A stretch of DNA of 64,000 bases from Candidatus Marispirochaeta associata. Its GTDB lineage: Bacteria; Spirochaetota; Spirochaetia; JC444; Marispirochaetaceae. The stretch is taken from positions 1 through 64,000 of the forward strand of contig JWTM01000549.1 of NCBI GenBank assembly GCA_001749745.1, read 5' to 3'. The stretch's first letter is position 1, and every line of letters begins with the position of its first letter. The position numbers were made by a program, and so were the translations under genes. Shown piece by piece: positions 7,592 through 17,001 of this stretch. A model generated the notes under the pieces. That model was not told the origin of the DNA and searched no databases. It saw only the letters and a list, made by a program, of their open reading frames with translations.

Positions 7592-8824
7592 TCAGAGTTC
7601 GTCGCGACTGCGTTGTTCGATGTCGATGCAGAGGAGGAATTCCCGGCCTTCGGGATCGGCAAAGCCCTGGGAGGCGGTGATGCAGAGATTACCCGTAGCC
7701 TTGGAGATATAGGGATCGCTGATATAGCAGGTGTGGAGTTCTTCCCGCCGGATAAAGTAGGACTTCAGGGAGTGATCCGTTCCGGCCGGCGCCGGCGCGA
7801 AAAGACGATGTTGCTTCTTCCGGAAACCCTTCTGGGTGACCGTGGGGGTTAGTTGCCGCCCTTCGGTATCGAGCACGTAGGCGCAGCGGGCGTAGCGGGT
7901 CGAGCGCAAGGAGCTGGCGAGGGTTTTGACATACTCCCCCTGATTCTTACGGCTCAAGCGGCTGCAGAGCCGTTTAACCAGATCCCGGTGGCTCTCGGCC
8001 AGCCGGAATTGGCGCTCCTTGCGCTCCATGGATTCGGCGCCGAATTTCTGTGCCAGGGCGACGATCTCATCATCGGTCAGACTCTTACATTCGGCGCTCT
8101 CCAAGGGCCGGGCAAAGAAGAAACCCTGGAGCATGTCGGCTCCCAGTTCCAGACAGGTGAGCGCTTCCCGCTCCGTCTCGATCCCCTCCGCCACCGTCAG
8201 CGCCCCGATGCGGTGGGCCAGTAGAATCAGCGCCTTACAAACCTCCTGCTTGTGGTACCCGCTTCCGATTCCGCTGATGAGGGATCGGTCGATCTTAATA
8301 ATGTCCGGCTTTAAAAGCGAGATCCGTTCCAGGTTGGAGTGGCCTGCGCCGACGTCGTCCAGGGCGATCAAGAAACCCTTGGAGCGATAGTAGTGGACGA
8401 AGAAGATCAGCGCATCGATGGTCTTAATCCGGGATTCGACGATCTCCAGTACGATCTGTTCGGGAGCCAGGCCGGTTCGGTTCAGCTCCCGGTCGAGGTG
8501 TGCGTACTCCTCGACTCCGGCGGTAATCGTCTCGGCCGATACATTCAGGAAGAGGAGGGTGTCCGCCGGCGTTTCGAGCTTCGAGAAGCCGTCGATCGCC
8601 TTCTGTCGACACTGACGGTCGAGTTCGACGCTATGCCCCTCTTCCATTGCTCGTCGAAAGAGCTCCCCCGGTCCGATCTCCTCGGGTGAAATCCCGGCGA
8701 AGCCTCTGGCCAGGCCCTCGAATCCGATAATACGGCGCTCCCGCACCAGGTAGATGGGGTGGAAGCGGGGGCGCAGACTGATGCTCGTCAGCAATCCCTC
8801 GTTAACGGAGAAAGTTATGCTCAT
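7592..8824 (-). CDS. EAL-domain cyclic-di-GMP phosphodiesterase
   Basis: The 410-residue cytoplasmic protein hydrolyses c-di-GMP if active. The catalytic landmarks are present in variant form: EGLARG (EAL position, about 35), NVSAET, LEIVES, ALDDVGAGHSN (the DD pair), KIDRS, AEGIET and QGFFFARPL. There is no partner GGDEF domain. The C-terminal 130 residues (about 285-410) look like a PAS/Cache-like ligand domain, comparable to the YkuI arrangement, and probably regulate the enzyme. It stands alone, divergent from argA. Confidence 0.88.
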   Translation of the reverse strand: MSITFSVNEGLLTSISLRPRFHPIYLVRERRIIGFEGLARGFAGISPEEIGPGELFRRAMEEGHSVELDRQCRQKAIDGFSKLETPADTLLFLNVSAETITAGVEEYAHLDRELNRTGLAPEQIVLEIVESRIKTIDALIFFVHYYRSKGFLIALDDVGAGHSNLERISLLKPDIIKIDRSLISGIGSGYHKQEVCKALILLAHRIGALTVAEGIETEREALTCLELGADMLQGFFFARPLESAECKSLTDDEIVALAQKFGAESMERKERQFRLAESHRDLVKRLCSRLSRKNQGEYVKTLASSLRSTRYARCAYVLDTEGRQLTPTVTQKGFRKKQHRLFAPAPAGTDHSLKSYFIRREELHTCYISDPYISKATGNLCITASQGFADPEGREFLLCIDIEQRSRDEL

Positions 8825-8950
8825 AAATAATTGACCTGCAAATAACGTGCCGATTTTAGTTTTTTTTCTCTCTAAGATATAACTTATTATTGTGTAGTAG
8901 ATTATGTTCTATGATAACCTCAGGCTCACGGATTGGGGCTCTCTGTAATG

Positions 8951-8964
8951 CTACCATTAGGTAG
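8951..8964. promoter_or_regulatory. small dyad in the EAL-argA intergenic region
   Basis: CTACC-ATTA-GGTAG is a 5-bp-arm inverted repeat about 90 bp before argA. The 231-bp gap (8825-9055) is AT-rich and must hold the divergent promoters, but I could not pick convincing -35/-10 pairs. The assignment is weak. Confidence 0.25.
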
Positions 8965-9055
8965 GTAATTTTTCCCTCAGGTTCCCATAAGTAGGAAAAG
9001 CTTGGTAGATGTCCAAGTTTCCAAAAGCGTGCTACACTTTCTGCAACGGACGGCT

Positions 9056-10387
9056 ATGAAAAATACGACGATTAAAGAACAGGTAGAACTGATCCGCGAG
9101 GTATTCAGTTATGTACACCGTTTTGCGGGGGCCACCTTCGTCTTCAAACTGGAATACGAGGTAACCGAACATCCACTCTTCTCGGTGCTGGTAAAGGATC
9201 TGGCGCTGCTGCACGGTATGGGAATCCGGACGGTAATCATCCCCGGCGCCTCGGGCCGGATCGACGAGGTGCTGGAACGTTACGGAATCGAGAGCGAGAC
9301 GGTGGATGGAATTCGCGTCTCATCACCGGAGGCAATCCCCTTCATCAAGATGGCCGCCTTCGACGTATCCAACCGTATAATGACCCTGCTGGCGGCCAAC
9401 GGCGCCAACGCCGTGGTAGGTAACTGGATCCGGGCCCGGAGTATGGGGGTCCGCAAGGGGGTCGATTACGGTTCCACCGGGATCGTCGAGCGGATCGATA
9501 CGGAGCTGATCAACAAGATTCTAGATGAGGGACTTATCCCGATCCTGCCCTGTATCGGCTGGAATGCCCTGGGGTCCCCCTACAATATCTCTTCCGATGA
9601 GTTGGCCCGGGTCACCTCGGCACAGCTGGGGGCGGAGAAACTCTTTCTGCTCTTAAACCTGGGACGCCTCGGGAGTGAGGATTTTATTCTCCCCTCGAAC
9701 ATAAGTGCGACCCATGACGGGCGTCTCTCCCGGCTGGATATCTCCACCGCCGAGGAACTCCTGGAGAAGAACCGGGAGTCGAAGGATCGTCGTCTCGCCT
9801 ATCTAGGGCTGGCTGCAGAGACATGCCGGGCGGGGGTTCCCCGGGTGCATATCGTCGACGGCCGTGTCGAAGGGGTAGTGCTGAAGGAGATCTTCTCGAA
9901 TCTCGGCGTGGGAACCATGGTGCACGGAAACGATTATGATTCTATCCGCTCTATGCAGACCGGGGATATCACCGATGTGCTGCGGATCATGGAGCCCTTC
10001 GTGGAGCAGGAGATTTTAATCCGACGCAGTTCCAAGGATCTGGAAGAGTGCTTGGGGGACTACGTGGTCTACGAGATGGACGACTCGATCCACGGCTGCG
10101 GCGCACTGCATCCATACCCGGACGGTTCGGCGGAGATCGCGGGTATTGCGGTCGATTCCCGGTACGACCGACTCGGAATCGGCTATAAGATCGTCTCCTA
10201 CCTGGTCGATGTGGCGGCCAAGAAAGAGTTTTCCCGGGTGTTCGTCTTTACTACCCAGACCTCGGACTGGTTTCAACGCCTCGGATTCGTCGAAGCGGAT
10301 CTCGATTCCCTGCCTCACCAGAAACGGGAGAACTACGATCGCAGTCGAAACTCGAGAATTTACCAAAAAATAATAGAAGAACCATAA
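9056..10387 (+). CDS. argA: N-acetylglutamate synthase (amino-acid kinase + GNAT)
   Basis: The enzyme acetylates glutamate, the first step of arginine synthesis. From the ATG at 9056 it is 443 residues, the same length as E. coli ArgA, so I prefer that start to the TTG at 9002. The N-terminal amino-acid-kinase-like domain carries the GA(S)GRIDEVL region and arginine-site features. The C-terminal GNAT domain (about 300-443) holds E-I-A-G-I-A-V and the R-x-x-G-I-G-x-K acetyl-CoA loop. No other arg genes adjoin it. The domain order and the FxTTQT-SDWFQRLGF C-terminus are diagnostic. Confidence 0.93.
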   Translation: MKNTTIKEQVELIREVFSYVHRFAGATFVFKLEYEVTEHPLFSVLVKDLALLHGMGIRTVIIPGASGRIDEVLERYGIESETVDGIRVSSPEAIPFIKMAAFDVSNRIMTLLAANGANAVVGNWIRARSMGVRKGVDYGSTGIVERIDTELINKILDEGLIPILPCIGWNALGSPYNISSDELARVTSAQLGAEKLFLLLNLGRLGSEDFILPSNISATHDGRLSRLDISTAEELLEKNRESKDRRLAYLGLAAETCRAGVPRVHIVDGRVEGVVLKEIFSNLGVGTMVHGNDYDSIRSMQTGDITDVLRIMEPFVEQEILIRRSSKDLEECLGDYVVYEMDDSIHGCGALHPYPDGSAEIAGIAVDSRYDRLGIGYKIVSYLVDVAAKKEFSRVFVFTTQTSDWFQRLGFVEADLDSLPHQKRENYDRSRNSRIYQKIIEEP

Positions 10388-10459
10388 ACTCTGTTTGCTA
10401 TCCGATGGTGAAAACCGTTACGCTTATTATTTGAAGAACTGTATTTAACGAGGTGAGCT

Positions 10460-12379
10460 ATGAGTATCCGGCAGAAACTTTTAATCAAAATCTACGGGGT
10501 TAATCTGCTCTTGCCCCTGCTTTTAGGCGGCACCGTTCGGGAGTTGTTGATGGCCTTCTTCAATCCCTATAAAGAGATGAGTTTTGCCGGACGTCTTCAG
10601 CTCGGTCTCTACAGACCGATGACCTACATCTTAGTGTTCTTCTTCGGCATCATCGCCTGCGTCGTCATTACCCGCATGCTGAAACCGCTGCTCCGGTTTC
10701 TGCAGGACGGCGTCCGTACCGATGAGGCCCGCCGGGCGGCCCTGCGGGTCAACTGGTTCTTGATCAGTATCCACGGGGTGCTGTGGCTCATCGGCGTTAC
10801 CTTGATGTATGCCGTGGTCTTTAACTGGGACTCTCCGGGGGGCTATCCCTTCGCTATCGCCCTGGTGACCTCGGTTTCGATGGGCTTTCTTACCGGCATC
10901 TGGGCCGTCCTGACGGTGAACAACTATCTTCTGCCGGCCAAGGAGTCCCTAGGGATGACCGAGGTCTACCCGGGTGAATTCGACCGCTTCCTGGCGTGGA
11001 AGGATTTCCTGATCATGATCACCGTCGCCTTCTGCCTGGGCTCGTTTCTCTTCGTAGTGGGCAACTTCTACCGCCTGATTCCCGAGCTTCCCGCCGGGTA
11101 TCCCGGAATGGGAGTCAGCACGCTGTTGATGGCCCTGCTCTTCGCTCTCTTCGCCTTCTATCTACTCTATCTCTCGCGTCGGGAGAACCGCTTCCAACTG
11201 CGGTCGATTCTGAACAGGTTGCAGGAGCTGGGAGCCGCCGAAGGGGATCTGAGCCAGATGATTCCTCTGGTCAATTTTGACGAGGTGGGAGAGATCTCGG
11301 CCGCCACCAACGCCTTTATCCGTAAGTTGGAAGGAATTGTGGCGGAGATCCAGCGGCATGCCCATGAGCTTTCAGGGTCCGGTGACGAGTTGAAGGTCGT
11401 TACCGTCGAGAGCTCCCGGGCGGTACGGGAGGTAAGCCGACTGGTAGAGGAGCTCAAAGAGAACACCAAAAACTTCGCTACCGCCATGGAGGAGTCGACC
11501 TCGTCGGTGGCTCATATCTCCTCCAATATCAAGGGGCTCGATACCTCGATTCAGGAACAGGCCGCGGGGGTGGAGGAATCCTCCGCCTCGATCAAGCAGA
11601 TGATCGGCACCATCGATGAGATTACCCGCAGTTTCGAAGCCCTAGAGGATCAGTTCAAAGCCCTGGTAGCCAGCGCCGGCGGAGGGCGAAAGACCGTCGA
11701 GGCGGCGGTCGCTCAGGTTGCCCAGGTTGTGGACCAGGCCAAACGGCTAGAGGAGGCCAATGCGCTTATCTCCGGTATAGCCGCCCAGACAAACCTCTTG
11801 GCCATGAACGCCGCTATCGAGGCCGCCCATGCCGGCGACCACGGCCGGGGTTTTGCGGTAGTCGCATCGGAGATACGCAACCTGGCGGAGAATGCGTCGG
11901 GCCAGTCGAAGTCGATCAAGACGGAGCTGAAGCAGACCGTGGAGACGATTCAAAAGGTAGCCGAAACCGTGGGCGAAACCGAGTCCTCCTTTGCCCAGGT
12001 GCAGGAGCTGGTTGAGAATCTCCACGATCTGGAGAACCGGGTCTTGACCGCTATGGAGGAACAGCGCACCGGCGGCGACGAGATCGTCAAGACCCTGGAG
12101 GAGATCAATGCCATCACCTCCTCCGTGCGCGACTCCGCCGGTGAGATTGCCGGGGATGCGGAGTTTGTGAACGAACGGATGAACAGCATGCGTAGCACCA
12201 GTGTTGAGCTGCAGGAGCTTCTGACCCGGGTCGGCCGGAGCAGCGGTCACATGACCGAGACCTTTGCCGGCATGGATACGATCAGCGCCGAAAATGTGCA
12301 GCGGATAGCCGGTATTTCCGGCGAGGTCGGCCGCTTCAAGCTGAGCGACCGGATGAAAAAGGGGCTGGCGGCTGTATGA
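10460..12379 (+). CDS. Methyl-accepting chemotaxis protein with multi-span membrane sensor
   Basis: The 639-residue chemoreceptor has about six hydrophobic segments in its first 240 residues, with no large periplasmic loop. It likely senses within the membrane (for example energy state or a hydrophobic ligand). A HAMP-like linker (about 245-295) follows, then a long coiled-coil signalling domain whose hairpin tip, about 430-475, contains the conserved IAAQTNLLAMNAAIEAA and the VASEIR motif for CheA/CheW contact. Its stop overlaps the next gene (ATGA), so it is translationally coupled to a flavoprotein oxidoreductase. Confidence 0.92.
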   Translation: MSIRQKLLIKIYGVNLLLPLLLGGTVRELLMAFFNPYKEMSFAGRLQLGLYRPMTYILVFFFGIIACVVITRMLKPLLRFLQDGVRTDEARRAALRVNWFLISIHGVLWLIGVTLMYAVVFNWDSPGGYPFAIALVTSVSMGFLTGIWAVLTVNNYLLPAKESLGMTEVYPGEFDRFLAWKDFLIMITVAFCLGSFLFVVGNFYRLIPELPAGYPGMGVSTLLMALLFALFAFYLLYLSRRENRFQLRSILNRLQELGAAEGDLSQMIPLVNFDEVGEISAATNAFIRKLEGIVAEIQRHAHELSGSGDELKVVTVESSRAVREVSRLVEELKENTKNFATAMEESTSSVAHISSNIKGLDTSIQEQAAGVEESSASIKQMIGTIDEITRSFEALEDQFKALVASAGGGRKTVEAAVAQVAQVVDQAKRLEEANALISGIAAQTNLLAMNAAIEAAHAGDHGRGFAVVASEIRNLAENASGQSKSIKTELKQTVETIQKVAETVGETESSFAQVQELVENLHDLENRVLTAMEEQRTGGDEIVKTLEEINAITSSVRDSAGEIAGDAEFVNERMNSMRSTSVELQELLTRVGRSSGHMTETFAGMDTISAENVQRIAGISGEVGRFKLSDRMKKGLAAV

Positions 12380-13419
12380 GATCTAGGGTAGTCGTTATTG
12401 GAGCCGGCCCGATCGGGATCGAGGTCGCCGCGGGATTGAAGCGGGCGGGGATCGATTTCCTCCACTTCGATGCAGGTCCCGTGGCCGCGACCATCTACGC
12501 CTGGCCGCGGCACGCCCGCTTCTTCAGCTCCCCCGAGCGGGTGGCGGTAGCGGGTATCCCCTTCTGGTCGAAGGATCAGGAGCAGCCGAGTCGGGAGGAT
12601 TATCTCGCTTATCTCCGGGGGGTGGTTGAGACCGTCGGTCTGAAGATCCACACCTATCATCGGGTGACCGGGATCAGCGGATCGGCCGGGGACTTCCGGC
12701 TACGGGTTGAAAACAGAAGCGGAGAGTTCGAGGTCCGGACCGAAGCGGCGGTACTGGCGGTGGGGGATATGACCCGGGTTAATCGTCTCGGTATTCCCGG
12801 GGAGGATCTGCCCCAGGTGAGTCATATCCTGGAGGACCCGCATCTCTACTTCGGAAACAGGCTCTTGGTGGTGGGCGGTAAGAACTCGGCCCTCGAGGCG
12901 GCGCTGCGCTGTTTTCGAAGCGGCGCCCGAGTCTCTATCAGTTACCGGCGGGACGGCTTCGACCGGGAACGGGTCAATTCCCGGCTCCATCTGGAACTCT
13001 CGATTCTGACCCGCAAGGGGACGATCCCCTTCTATCCCGAAACGGTCCCGGTGGAGATCAATAACGACGGCGTCCGGCTGCGTCGGGCCGATGGCGGAGA
13101 GATCTTCTTAGAGACCGATTTCGTGCTGTTGGCCACCGGGTACCACGCCGATCTCTCCCTCTTCAGGGCGGCCGGGATTGAGCTGGATGATGAAGGGGTT
13201 CCCCTCTTCGATCCTGCGACCATGGAGACGAATTGTCCCGGGATCTACCTGGCGGGAACCGCGGTCTCCGGCGCCCGGCAGCGCTACAAGGACTTCGTCG
13301 GCACCAGCCACCATCATGCCGCAGGCATCGTTCGGGCTCTCTCCGGACTGGAAGTACCGACCGGTACGATTCCGTCCCGGCGCTACGACTTCAATTCAGA
13401 CGACATCAAGGCCGACTGA
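12376..13419 (+). CDS. FAD-dependent NAD(P)H oxidoreductase, YpdA-like
   Basis: The 347-residue flavoprotein has an N-terminal FAD-binding GAGPIG motif (about 8-13), a second dinucleotide site around VVGGKNSALEAAL (about 172-184) for NAD(P)H, and a C-terminal ATGYHAD / IYLAGTA flavin signature. The 'ARFFSSPERVAVAGIPF' segment is characteristic of YpdA, the putative bacillithiol-disulfide reductase. There is no CxxC active site, as in YpdA. It overlaps the chemoreceptor by 4 nt, which hints at linked redox sensing. The substrate in this organism is unknown. Confidence 0.85.
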   Translation: MRSRVVVIGAGPIGIEVAAGLKRAGIDFLHFDAGPVAATIYAWPRHARFFSSPERVAVAGIPFWSKDQEQPSREDYLAYLRGVVETVGLKIHTYHRVTGISGSAGDFRLRVENRSGEFEVRTEAAVLAVGDMTRVNRLGIPGEDLPQVSHILEDPHLYFGNRLLVVGGKNSALEAALRCFRSGARVSISYRRDGFDRERVNSRLHLELSILTRKGTIPFYPETVPVEINNDGVRLRRADGGEIFLETDFVLLATGYHADLSLFRAAGIELDDEGVPLFDPATMETNCPGIYLAGTAVSGARQRYKDFVGTSHHHAAGIVRALSGLEVPTGTIPSRRYDFNSDDIKAD

Positions 13420-13529
13420 GCTGTATCCGGCCGATCAACAGGATCGGGAACACCGGCACAACTTTTCCACGCTCCGTCTTGCGTTTCAGAAATCATCCAC
13501 TACGATTATAGGTAGTAAGGGGTAGTGAG

Positions 13530-14918
13530 ATGAGCCTGAACGAGAATATGGAAATACTGATCGTCGATGATTCCAGCTTTATGCGCAAGATCTTCAAGAA
13601 CAACCTGGTACAGCTGGGCTTCGTAAACCTAGACGAGGCCGCCGACGGCGACGAAGCGCTGGCTAAACTCCAGGAGAGCGAGTACCGGCTGATTATCTGC
13701 GACTGGAACATGCCCAAGCGCACCGGTCTCGAGGTTTTGCAGTGGATGCGGATGGATTCGGAGTTCGAGCAGGTCCCCTTCATTATGGCCACCGCCCAGG
13801 GGGACAAGCAACGGGTCGCCGAGGCGCTCGAGGCCGGCGCCAACGCCCACATCACCAAGCCCTTCGATGCCGAACAACTGAAAGAGAAGATCGAAATCGC
13901 CTTCGGTCTGCGTCAGGATGTGCATGCCCGAACGCGGAACATCGAGGTCGTCGACGGGAAGCTACGAATCAAGATGGCCCATATCCAGATAACTGATCAT
14001 CTGCTTTTAGGGGTCGTCAAGGAGTGGATCGATCAGGGGCGTTTCGCTCCGCAGCATTTCGAGCTGGAGACCTTCAGCATGCCCGGCTGGAACCCGGTGC
14101 AGGAGGCCCTTGAGAAGGGCGAGGTGGACGGCGCCTTCGTGCTGGCCCCCATCGCGATGGATCTCTATGCCCACGAGGTACCCTTGAAGCTGGTCTCCCT
14201 GGCCCACAAGAACGGGAGCATCTTCGTCCGATCCAAGCACCGGAAGCTCGAGGAAGACGGCTCGGTGGAGGATATCTTCTTCGAGCACAGCGTACAGATT
14301 CCCCACAAGATGTCTATTCACCACCTGTTGGCTCACCGGATGCTGCGGGAAGAGTACGGCTTGAGTCCGGGAGTCCCGGGCATGGGCGAGGAGGTAAACG
14401 TCACCTTCGAGGTAGTGCCTCCGGTGCAGATGCCCCAGGCCCTGGCTCAAGACGAGAATGTAGCCGGCTTCATAGTGGCCGAACCGATCGGTTCCAAGGC
14501 GATCGCCTCAGGCGTGGCGGAACTGCAGTGCCTCTCCTCGGAGCTCTGGCGGGACCATCCCTGCTGCGTGGTCGTTTTCCAGGAGGATGTGATCGGGCGC
14601 TACCCCGATGCGGTCCGGGAGTTTACCCTGCTCCTGGCCAAGGCGGGGCGCTGGGTGGAAGAGAACAAACGGGAGGCGGCGGAGTTAGCGGTACGTTTTC
14701 TCGATCCCGCCGGCGCCTTGGGACTGAAGACCGAAATTCTGGAGAAGGTCCTCTCCATGCCCGGGGGGATAAGCATGAACGATCTCTATCCGGTGGTGAA
14801 GGATCTGGACGAGATGCAGCGCTACATGCACTACGAGATGAAGATCGGGAAGCTTATCGATGTAGAACACTTCGTGGATCTCGATTTTGCCGATGAGGTG
14901 CGCCGGCTTCTCCCTTAG
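13530..14918 (+). CDS. CheY-like receiver fused to NrtA/SsuA-type substrate-binding domain
   Basis: Residues 1-125 of this 462-residue protein are a receiver domain with the acidic pair D13-D14, phospho-acceptor D58 (IICDWNMP), a switch Thr in MATAQ and the TKPF lysine. Residues about 140-460 resemble periplasmic ligand-binding proteins of the nitrate/sulfonate/taurine (NMT1-like) family, with GEVDGAFVLAPIAMDL and a G-x-x-V-x-E-P-I-like hinge. There is no signal peptide, so the binding domain is cytoplasmic. It may let a small molecule control, or read, receiver phosphorylation. The ATG follows a good AAGGGG site. It is convergent with the next gene, overlapping by 4 nt. Confidence 0.85.
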   Translation: MSLNENMEILIVDDSSFMRKIFKNNLVQLGFVNLDEAADGDEALAKLQESEYRLIICDWNMPKRTGLEVLQWMRMDSEFEQVPFIMATAQGDKQRVAEALEAGANAHITKPFDAEQLKEKIEIAFGLRQDVHARTRNIEVVDGKLRIKMAHIQITDHLLLGVVKEWIDQGRFAPQHFELETFSMPGWNPVQEALEKGEVDGAFVLAPIAMDLYAHEVPLKLVSLAHKNGSIFVRSKHRKLEEDGSVEDIFFEHSVQIPHKMSIHHLLAHRMLREEYGLSPGVPGMGEEVNVTFEVVPPVQMPQALAQDENVAGFIVAEPIGSKAIASGVAELQCLSSELWRDHPCCVVVFQEDVIGRYPDAVREFTLLLAKAGRWVEENKREAAELAVRFLDPAGALGLKTEILEKVLSMPGGISMNDLYPVVKDLDEMQRYMHYEMKIGKLIDVEHFVDLDFADEVRRLLP

Positions 14919-15691
14919 GCGCCGAAGCGCCGAATAAAAAGATTGATAATGGTGGCCGCCACCACAATCAGGAAGAAGAAGCGAATAAAACGGGTCCCCC
15001 TGGTGATTACCATATGGGTCCCCAGCCATGCCCCCATAAGCTGAGCCCCGCCCATCAAGAGGCCCAGGCCGAAGATCACCTTGCCCCCGATCAGGAAAAC
15101 CGAGAGGGAGACTATGTTGCTGGTGAAGTTCATCACCTTGGTGGTCGCCGTGGCCCGCTTGAGATTGTATCCCGCCACGGCCGCCAGGGCGATCGTCCAG
15201 AATGAGCCGGTCCCGGGGCCGAAAAAGCCGTCGTAGAATCCCAGCAGCAGCCCGAAGAGCAGGAAGAAGAGCTTCGGATCGAGCCGCGACTCCACATCGA
15301 TCTCACCCAGGCGAGGACTGAACAGGGTGTAGAGGAAGACCGCCAAGAGCAGAAAGGGGATGATCAGATTCAGAAATGCAGCGGATATGAGCTGTATGGC
15401 CACGGTGCCGAGGATGGCGCCGATCAGCGTGAAGAGAATCCCTTCGATCAGCGTGCGGAAGGAGACGAGTCCGCCGCGACGGTACCGGAGGGAGGCGGTA
15501 AGGCTCCCGAAGGAGGCCTGCAGCTTGTTGGTTCCCAGGGCCAGGTGGGGCGGGAGTCCGACCGAGAGAAAGAGGGGGACCGTGATGATCCCGCCGCCTC
15601 CGGCGATAGAGTCGACGAAGCCCGCCAGGGCGCCCCCGGCGAAGAGCAGGATGAGCTCGCCGTATCCGAGATCGAAGAAAAACTGTTCCAT
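14915..15691 (-). CDS. TauE/SafE-family anion exporter
   Basis: This integral membrane protein is 258 residues long from the ATG at 15691, with about eight hydrophobic segments. It includes the family signature GFVDSIAGGGGIITVP near the N-terminus and GFYDGFFGPGTGSF at the start of the second half, the two repeats of the family. Members export sulfite, sulfoacetate or related organosulfur anions. The upstream TTG at 15721 would add ten residues, but the ATG is 7 nt after TATAGT (15699-15704), suggesting a leaderless start. Confidence 0.87.
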   Translation of the reverse strand: MEQFFFDLGYGELILLFAGGALAGFVDSIAGGGGIITVPLFLSVGLPPHLALGTNKLQASFGSLTASLRYRRGGLVSFRTLIEGILFTLIGAILGTVAIQLISAAFLNLIIPFLLLAVFLYTLFSPRLGEIDVESRLDPKLFFLLFGLLLGFYDGFFGPGTGSFWTIALAAVAGYNLKRATATTKVMNFTSNIVSLSVFLIGGKVIFGLGLLMGGAQLMGAWLGTHMVITRGTRFIRFFFLIVVAATIINLFIRRFGA

Positions 15692-15735
15692 GGCGCTTAC
15701 TATATCCGATCTCTTCCTCAAGGGTGAGTCTACGC

Positions 15736-15764
15736 TTGTTTGCTATACGGACGTATAGTATAAT
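15736..15764 (+). promoter_or_regulatory. sigma-70 promoter with internal operator-like dyad
   Basis: TTGTTT (15736-15741), 17 bp, and a perfect TATAAT (15759-15764) make the best promoter in the window. The spacer contains CTATAC-GGAC-GTATAG (15743-15758), a perfect 6-bp-arm inverted repeat placed to let a repressor block polymerase. The expected transcription start is about 15771, directly at the ATG of the next gene. Confidence 0.75.
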
Positions 15765-15771
15765 GAGACTC

Positions 15772-17001
15772 ATGGAACTGGCTCAGAAACTGACGCTCCT
15801 GGGGGAGTCGGCCAAGTACGACGTCTCCTGCGCCTCCTCGGGGAGCAGCCGCAGCGGAGGGGCTCTGGGGCGCGCCCTGCCGTCGGGGGTGTGTCACACC
15901 TGGAGTTCCGACGGACGCTGCGTATCCCTCTTGAAGGTTCTCTACTCCAATATCTGCATCTATGATTGCGCCTACTGTATTAACCGCAGCAGTAACGACA
16001 TCCGGCGGACCAGCTTTACCGTCGATGAGCTGGTAGATCTGGTGATCAGTTTCTACCGCCGGAATTATATCGAAGGATTGTTCCTAAGCTCCGGGGTCTT
16101 CGCCTCGCCGGACATCACCATGGAGCAGCTGATCCGGGTCGCCAGGAGCCTGCGGGAGGAGCGGGGCTTCGCCGGCTACATCCACCTGAAGGCCATCCCC
16201 GGCGCATCCCCGGCATATCTTAAGCTCGCCGGACTCTATGCCGATCGCTTGAGCGTCAATCTGGAGCTTCCCAGTGAGAGGAGTCTCCGTCGGCTGGCGC
16301 CCCAGAAGGCGAAGGAGAGCATCATCCGGCCCATGCGGGATATCGCCGAATCGATCGCCGAGACCGCAAACGATCGCAAACGGGGGTTGCGTTCGGCCCC
16401 CCGCTACTCCCCGGCCGGCCAGAGCACTCAACTGATCATCGGCGCCTCTCCCGAGCCCGATCGCCGGATCCTCACTCTCAGCGGCGATATCTACCGCCGC
16501 TACGGGCTGAAGCGGGTCTACTACTCAGGCTATTCACCGGTCAATCGGGACGATCGCCTTCCGGCGGAACCGGGGGATGTGCTGCGCCGGGAGCACCGGC
16601 TCTATCAGGCCGACTGGCTGCTCCGGTTTTACCATTTTTCGGTAGAGGAGATCCTCGATTCGGGGAAGGAGAATCTCGATCGCGAGGCCGACCCGAAGCT
16701 GGCCTGGGCGCTTCGCCATCCGGAGTTCTTTCCGGTGGAGATCAACCGGGCCGATTATGAGAGCCTTTTGCGAGTCCCGGGTATCGGCTACCGTTCCGCC
16801 GCCAGAATCGTCGCGGCCCGGCGGGCGGGCAGCCTCGGCTACGAGGATCTCTCCCGGATCGGGGTGGTGCTCAAACGGGCCCGCCACTTCCTTACCTGCC
16901 GCGGGAAACGGGAGGGCGAGGTTGTCTGTGAGCCGGATCGGCTCAGGCGGATCTTGGCTCCCCGGAGTGTTGAGGAGCTGCAGTTGAGGCTCGCCTTATG
17001 A
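15772..17001 (+). CDS. Putative DNA-modification/repair radical SAM protein (TIGR03916-type)
   Basis: This 409-residue radical SAM enzyme carries the cluster motif C-x3-C-x2-C in YDCAYCINR after the family's VLYSNICI segment. The C-terminal helix-hairpin-helix region (LLRVPGIGYRSAARI) suggests DNA contact. The family is conserved with the DUF4130/TIGR03915 protein that follows here, overlapping by 4 nt, but its reaction is not known. The ATG at 15772 fits homologues that start M-x-L-x-x-K-L. A second ATG at 15763 lies inside the -10 box and would not be on the mRNA. Confidence 0.9.
   Translation: MELAQKLTLLGESAKYDVSCASSGSSRSGGALGRALPSGVCHTWSSDGRCVSLLKVLYSNICIYDCAYCINRSSNDIRRTSFTVDELVDLVISFYRRNYIEGLFLSSGVFASPDITMEQLIRVARSLREERGFAGYIHLKAIPGASPAYLKLAGLYADRLSVNLELPSERSLRRLAPQKAKESIIRPMRDIAESIAETANDRKRGLRSAPRYSPAGQSTQLIIGASPEPDRRILTLSGDIYRRYGLKRVYYSGYSPVNRDDRLPAEPGDVLRREHRLYQADWLLRFYHFSVEEILDSGKENLDREADPKLAWALRHPEFFPVEINRADYESLLRVPGIGYRSAARIVAARRAGSLGYEDLSRIGVVLKRARHFLTCRGKREGEVVCEPDRLRRILAPRSVEELQLRLAL

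Noticed and set aside
9002..9055. TTG at 9002 as argA start
   Set aside because: The ATG at 9056 gives exactly the usual ArgA length, and the extra 18 residues look unlike the family.
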